The translations under genes were made by a program, and so were the position numbers. Shown here piece after piece: positions 59,501 through 64,000 of a stretch of 64,000 nucleotides of DNA. The notes under the pieces are model-generated. The model worked only from the letters and a program-made list of their open reading frames with translations, was not told the origin of the DNA and did no database searches. Source of the stretch: Plotosus lineatus (lineage: Eukaryota > Chordata > Actinopteri > Siluriformes > Plotosidae). Each line of letters opens with the position of its first letter. Position 1 is the stretch's first letter. The DNA lies in contig CM045745.1 of assembly GCA_024760905.1 (NCBI GenBank), positions 4,668,782-4,732,781 of the forward strand, written 5' to 3'.

Positions 59501-62500
59501 AATCGTGGAAGCTAGACTAAGGGCAGAGGTCAGCATTTGTGAACAACAGTTTGGTTTCATGCCAAGAAAGAGCACCACAGATGCAGTGTTTGCCTTGAGG
59601 ATGTTAATAGAGAAGTACAGAGAAGGTCAGAAGGAGCTGCATTGTGCCTTTGTGGATCTGGAGAAAGCATATGACAGGGTGCTGAGAGAGGAACTGTGGT
59701 ATTGCATGAGGAAGTCTGGAGTGGCAGAGAAGTATGTTAGAGTGGTGCAGGACATGTATGAGAGATGTAAGACAGTGGTGAGGTGTGCTGTCGGTGTGAC
59801 AGAAGAGTTCAAGGTGGAGGTGGGACTGCATCAAGGGTCAGCTCCTTCTTGTTTGCTATGGTGATGGACAGGCTGACAGATGAGGTTAGACAAGAATCTC
59901 CATGGACTATGATGTTTGCAGATGACATTGTGATCTGTAGTGAGAGCAGAGAACAAGTGCAGGAAAATCTAGAGAGGTGGAGGTATGCCCTTGAAAGGAG
60001 AGGAATGAAGGTTAGCCTCAGTAAAACAGAATACATGTGTGTGAATGACAAGGACCCAAGAGGAACGGTGAGGTTACAGGGAGCAGAGATAAGGAAGGTG
60101 GAGGATTTTAAGTACTTCAGTTCAACAATCCAGAGCAATGGAGAGTGTGGAAACGAGGTGAAGAAGCGTGTGCAGGCAGGTGTCAATGGTTGGAGAAAAG
60201 TATCTGGTGTGATGTGCGATAGGACGGTATTGGCAAGAATGAAAGAAAAAGTGTACAAGACAGTGATGAGGCCAGAGATGTTGTATGGTTTAGAAACAGT
60301 GGCCCTGGGGAAAAGACAGGAGGCTGAGCTGGCGGTAGCAGAGATGAAAATGTTGAGGTTCTCTTTGGGAGTAACGAGGATGGATAGGATCAGGAATGAG
60401 TACATCAGAGGGACAGTACATGTTAGAGGTTTTGGAGACAAAGTCAAGAGAGGCTAGATTGAGATGGTTTGGACATGTACAGAGGAGGGATAGTGAGTAT
60501 ATTGGTAGTAGGATGCTGAGGGTGGAACTACCAGGCAGAAGGCCTAGAGGAAGACCAAAGAGAAGATTTATGGATGTGGTGAAGGAGGACATGAAGGCAG
60601 TTGGAGTAAGAGTAGAAGATGCAGAGGATCGGGTGAGATGGAGGTGGATGGTTTGCTGTGGCAACCCCTGAAGGGAAAAGCCGAAAGGAAAAGAAGACGA
60701 CTTCGGCTTAAATTGTTAATAGGTTTCAGGAGAGACAACGTAAGTCAAAAATGACTTAACTCAAATTAGCTAGTCTCTAGGCTAGCCTCAGCTTCGCTCT
60801 GCCAAATTTACTTGTATAATTATATAATAATAAATATTCATCAAATTAAAAAATAAGGAAATTTAGGAAGAATGGGGGAAAAGTTAAGGAAAATGCCACA
60901 AAAACAAGGCCAATTATGCAAAAAAAAAAAGACCCTAAACCAATAGAAAACAACCCAAAATCTCCCATCAAAACTCATCACATTGTTGCATCTGTATGCT
61001 TGCGTATGTATATGTCGTCTTGTTCTCATGCAATACCATCTGTATGTGTGTGTATTTATATTTTATTTACATCTTATGTTATTTTTTTAAAGGTTAATTG
61101 TTATTATATGCATTTATAGCAGTGAATGTGTATTTATTGATGTTTTATACACATATACATGTATGTACATGTATGTATATGTCAGTGGGGGGGGGTTCTA
61201 CGGCTTTCGACGGTCGCATGGGGATCTTGGTCCCAATTAACCGCAGAAAGTGAGGGATCCCTGTACAATTGAAAACGATTTAACTCAAAACAACTTAAGT
61301 CGAGGTATACCTGTAATATGTTTTAGAGGGGATTAAAAAGAAGGTCACCAAACAGACAGTCTTTGTCTCCAAATGTAAACTATACAATTTAAAAACTGTG
61401 GGTGTAGAGAACATTTCAATAACACAAGAATACCATCAGTTAGTTGTTTATTTGAAAACTGATTTGTTAACAGAATAAATGACAATTAACTACAAAACAT
61501 CAAGGAAATCATTTACTGTATCTTACTAAAAGTGTGAGTCAGAATCCATGGGATGAAAAAACCCAATGTGAGCTCTGTAATCGCCACAGGGGAGGAACAT
61601 GCCAGATTCACTTCCATAAGCATGTTATACATACCATATGATTCTTCAGTGTAATTGCATTTAAAGCCTTTCTATTCAAATGGGTAATGCATTGCGCAGT
61701 AGTAATAGTTTATTTTGCAAGCTAGAAAGTACGAAGATGCCCACAGCATGTGGCGCATGGTAACCTCTACTCCACTCTTCCTCTCCAAACTGTTACTATC
61801 TCCCAGACCTCCTATCCCATTAAACGGTTATATAGTAGCATGTGAGATGGCAACCACGTGTACACGTACACCTACGGAACGGATGGTCAGACACTTCTTG
61901 ACGTTCCAAAAAGACACTTTTCCCTTATTAGTGGGCCTCCACTACACTAGCTCCATTAGCAGGAGTGGCTATGCTTTCATGGAAGGAGGGGTTTCTCCTA
62001 TCAATCACAAGTGACAATAACCAATCATAAGTGAGCTCACTTGCATGATGGATAGCGTGTCTCTATGAGTGTGTTACCACCCCTGATTTTGCCTGAGCAG
62101 TAGTTTGAATAAATTACAATGATTTCTCGTCTAACGAGTGTCCTTTATAACAAGTTTCCTATGATATGAGCTTCGAACTCGCCAAAAATGTGCTCCATCC
62201 AACGAGCAAAAATTCACATTACGAGCTCTACTCGAAATGGCTTTTCCAGGCCAATTAGCCTGTGTATTCCTCCGCGCTCCGAGAACGCCTCGCTGGCATT
62301 CATAGCTTTCTCCTCTGTGGTTGCGAATTTGTGACTTTTTTACTCTTATTTTTTTATTGTGCCTCAGCCATAGTGTCTCTAAGATGGGTTGTAAGAAAGT
62401 AGCTGATGAATCTAAGAAGAGAAAACGATTTCTCTTGAAACGAAGCTAGTTAATGTTAATCTACATGTATTATTATTATTATTAAATATGTATTGTTTTT

Positions 62501-63216
62501 ACATGTTTATCTTGTTTTTATCATGTTTATATGTATGGTCAAATATACGTGTTTGTGGCAGGTTATATGAGTTTGGGAGGGGGTTGGAACGGATTAATTG
62601 GTTTTCTGTTATTTCTTATGGAAACAATTTTTTCATCTAATGAACTTTTCAGCTATCGAGCTCGCCCTCAGAACAGATTAAACTCATTAGCTGAGGTAGT
62701 ACTGTACATTTGAGGATTGGGGCAGGAGCATCAGTCATCATTCAGTGGTCAACTGAATAAAAGTTATTTTAAAACATTACTTTTGATCAAACATGATATC
62801 AGGGTATTATTTCAACCCTCAATAGAGCGTAGCATACCTGCTACATGAAGTGAACAGGTTAACAATAGAATATTTACACTTTTTATTTTTTACTGTATTT
62901 TTTCCCCCCCAAGTGGCCCAAAATTAAGGTTTCTGCCTTAGAAATAATTTTAGCACAATTAGAAATAGACTTTGTTAACACTGAACATCCCCCACCACCA
63001 CCACCACCACAACAGGTTGTGAACTTGTATATCTTATGCGGAATATATATCTTAATGATTTCTCTGTTGGCAGCATCTTTCCTCGCGGGCCGGAGCTGGC
63101 GGGGCTTGGAGCCCAAGCTGGGAGAAACACCAGTTGTAAAAGCTGTGGAGGGAAGACGCGGTATTGCTATTGCTTATGAGGAGGAGGGTTCTGTCAGTAA
63201 AGACTGTTTGAGCTGA
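50566..63216 (+). CDS. dph2: dph2, diphthamide biosynthesis protein 2
   Basis: Six plus-strand exons: 50566-50718, 50880-50992, 51078-51298, 54383-55060, 56752-56946 and 63074-63216. They join in phase to 500 residues, close to the 489 I recall for human DPH2. Diagnostic blocks are [87 protein letters not shown] and the C-terminal [15 protein letters not shown] followed by [14 protein letters not shown]. Known role: with DPH1 it forms the [4Fe-4S] enzyme that transfers the 3-amino-3-carboxypropyl group of S-adenosylmethionine to a histidine of elongation factor 2, the first step of diphthamide synthesis. Cys90, Cys112 and Cys369 are candidate cluster ligands; the 22-residue gap between the first two equals that of the yeast Dph2 ligands as I recall them. 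Introns 3 and 5 are swollen by RTE copies. Confidence 0.95.
51724..51940 (+). repeat. tRNA-derived SINE, family 1, fused to RTE sequence
   Basis: Head (ggcagtagtggcctgatggt) and body are normal up to gccgtcagcatgtttcc. The next bases are internal RTE sequence (aggtaggagagtacctggtg) instead of tail A or B. It lies in dph2 intron 3. Confidence 0.85.
52851..53036 (-). repeat. SINE family 1 tail-A fragment
   Basis: tttcctttcggcttttccct, then ggttttacgtcggatg-like, gttttacatgctta. This is the RTE-like tail plus part of the body, nested inside the inserted LINE and followed by a (TATTA)n run. Confidence 0.75.
53034..53098. repeat. (TATTA)n microsatellite
   Basis: About a dozen tandem pentamers next to the SINE fragment. 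Confidence 0.95.
57068..57385 (+). repeat. Family 3 tRNA-related SINE
   Basis: Head aagtggcacagtggcatagt, box-B-like gagttcaattccc, body gtttctgtgtggagtttgca and tagcctggtgagctgtctag. The 3' end is near gggtgccagcgatg. It lies in dph2 intron 5. Confidence 0.8.
57569..60700 (+). mobile_element. RTE-clade LINE, near full length, in dph2 intron 5
   Basis: Starts tgcagccgtaaggggtggc and ends aaaagccgaaaggaaaagaa. Reading pieces: 57631-58146 and 58159-58734 (endonuclease: [57 protein letters not shown]), then 58694-59515, 59505-59864 and 59783-60457 (RT). Breaks are a stop near 58146 and frame changes near 58700, 59503, 59850 and 60440. The catalytic [12 protein letters not shown] is intact. The segment ggcttaaatt is repeated on both sides (57557-57566 and 60705-60714). 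Confidence 0.93.
58694..60457 (+). pseudogene. RTE reverse transcriptase, frameshifted
   Basis: Three overlapping frames. 58694-59515 ends in [20 protein letters not shown]; a small deletion at about 59503 removes part of the [11 protein letters not shown] block. 59505-59864 has [19 protein letters not shown] and [21 protein letters not shown] further small deletion removes part of SALSPFLF. 59783-60457 has [20 protein letters not shown] and [19 protein letters not shown]. The C-terminal frame continues at 60396-60671 ([19 protein letters not shown]). Confidence 0.92.
62115..62712. mobile_element. MITE or decayed pogo/Tigger-like element
   Basis: The left end tacaatgatttctcgtctaa and right end ctcattagctgaggtagtac...tgta are imperfect inverted repeats. 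A short ORF from about 62384 reads [15 protein letters not shown], reminiscent of the basic start of pogo-type transposases, then stops. The right third matches 41780-41965. Confidence 0.55.
62986..63011. repeat. (CCA)n microsatellite
   Basis: Short trinucleotide run about 60 bp before the last dph2 exon. Confidence 0.9.
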
Positions 63217-63587
63217 TCCGAAATAATCAAACTACAAAACAAAACAATCAAGAGTCCAAAAGAAAACAAGAAAGGCCTTTACGTGTCTACATATTAAATG
63301 TAAAGCACAGAAGTGGTATCTTCATGTGTCAGTCCTTTAAGCCTGGATTGAAGTGTAGTAACCCATGTTTAAGATCATGTGACTTCAGGAAGAGTAAAGA
63401 TATCAACTGAAGTCATTTTAAATCCTCAGGATAAAAATCATATAAGGACACAGAAGTGGATCAATTCTGTATTGCTTGTTCTGGCCTGGAATCTAGACTG
63501 TGATCTCTGCTTCCAAGTACAATTAGTCAAGTCTCATTGATGGGTTAATAATCAAGAACAAACCAGAAACCCAAACTGAACACACAC

Positions 63588-63593
63588 AATAAA
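63588..63593 (+). terminator. Candidate dph2 polyadenylation signal
   Basis: AATAAA about 370 bp after the dph2 stop. An ATTAAA variant occurs earlier, near 63293. Confidence 0.5.
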
Positions 63594-63844
63594 TCAATAT
63601 GTGTAATGCTTGAAATTAAAAGCCAATAACAATGAAACTCAGTGTATTTGGGGGGTTTTTTTGTTTGTTTGTTTTGTCCACCTTCATACTTCTGTCTTGG
63701 TTCTCTGCTAAAAATCTTACTTATAAGGTATGCTAGTTTTTGGTTTAAGTTTGTGAGCTGACAGTTTGAAAGCATCTCAACATTAATATTTTGGGTATTT
63801 CACAAATTATCTAGACCACAGGTATCAAGCTCGTACCACAAAAG

Positions 63845-63989
63845 GCAGCACACCTGACTTTCATTTCAAGAACTGATCTGAGTATTCAGGCAGTTGATTG
63901 GTCAGTATCTGTACAGAGCACACAGATTGACCAATCAACTGCCTGAAGACTTAAATTGCTTGTTTAAATGAGCGAATCAGGTGTGCTGC
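63845..63989. repeat. Foldback (palindromic) element
   Basis: Two nested inverted repeats. Outer arms: gcagcacacctgactttcat and atgagcgaatcaggtgtgct...gc. Inner arms: caggcagttgattggtcagt and attgaccaatcaactgcctg. The loop is about 20 bp. There is no coding potential; it looks like a MITE/foldback transposon ending close to the window edge. Confidence 0.8.
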
Positions 63990-64000
63990 AGCCCCAATGG

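Larger units (their letters stand above)
57544..61317. mobile_element. MITE with terminal inverted repeats, interrupted by an RTE
   Basis: The left arm tacaggtacaccttggctta (57544) and right arm acttaagtcgaggtatacct...gta (61292-61315) are inverted repeats. The RTE at 57569-60700 sits 25 bp inside the left arm. The MITE interior is 60703-61290, with another fragment (cagaaagtgagggatccctg near 61243) inside. Confidence 0.65.

Overview
This window is vertebrate nuclear DNA, almost certainly from a ray-finned (teleost) fish. The genes are split by GT-AG introns. Exon-by-exon reading gives four vertebrate orthologues, and the rest is dominated by fish-type repeats: Rex3 and a second RTE-clade LINE, Tc1-like transposons, tRNA-derived SINEs and long (CT)n, (GT)n and (AT)n microsatellites. 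I cannot name the species.

Host genes, left to right. (1) kif9, minus strand, 2608-11007: ten exons encoding the first 376 residues (kinesin motor domain and start of the neck/coil) of a ciliary kinesin-9; the 3' exons lie beyond the left edge. (2) rgs9bp, minus strand, 20624-24822: three exons, 254 residues, the photoreceptor membrane anchor of RGS9. (3) mcur1, plus strand, 36883-46422: nine exons, 243 residues, a mitochondrial inner-membrane coiled-coil regulator of the calcium uniporter. (4) dph2, plus strand, 50566-63216: six exons, 500 residues, a diphthamide synthesis subunit. In all four, exon phases join without a frame break, which is the main internal check on the models. The genes act in unrelated processes (cilia, phototransduction, mitochondrial Ca2+, eEF2 modification), so there is no operon-like logic.

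Repeats fill introns and intergenic DNA. The commonest LINE is an RTE-clade element with seven copies or fragments: 1-1590 and 16285-17700 (minus), 33267-36415 (near full length, with a perfect 20-bp target-site duplication), 37207-37405 (3' end only), 43887-46050, 51940-53955 (split by another LINE) and 57569-60700. Rex3 occurs three times (1620-2540, 8570-9690, and a near-complete copy at 26918-30462 carrying a SINE). A third LINE at 13733-16090 is a decayed Jockey-superfamily-like element whose 5' ORF carries a 2A-type DxExNPGP motif directly after a hydrophobic segment. This is the most unusual coding signal in the window.

The main tRNA-derived SINE occurs about twelve times with two alternative tails. 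One tail resembles both ends of the RTE LINE, suggesting a SINE that parasitises this LINE. Other structures are an approximately 1-kb CT/GT block at 32.2-33.2 kb, an inverted SINE pair inside an rgs9bp intron, an RTE inserted into a MITE, and a foldback palindrome at the right edge. I see no CRISPR array, functional tRNA or rRNA gene, or new defence or biosynthetic system.
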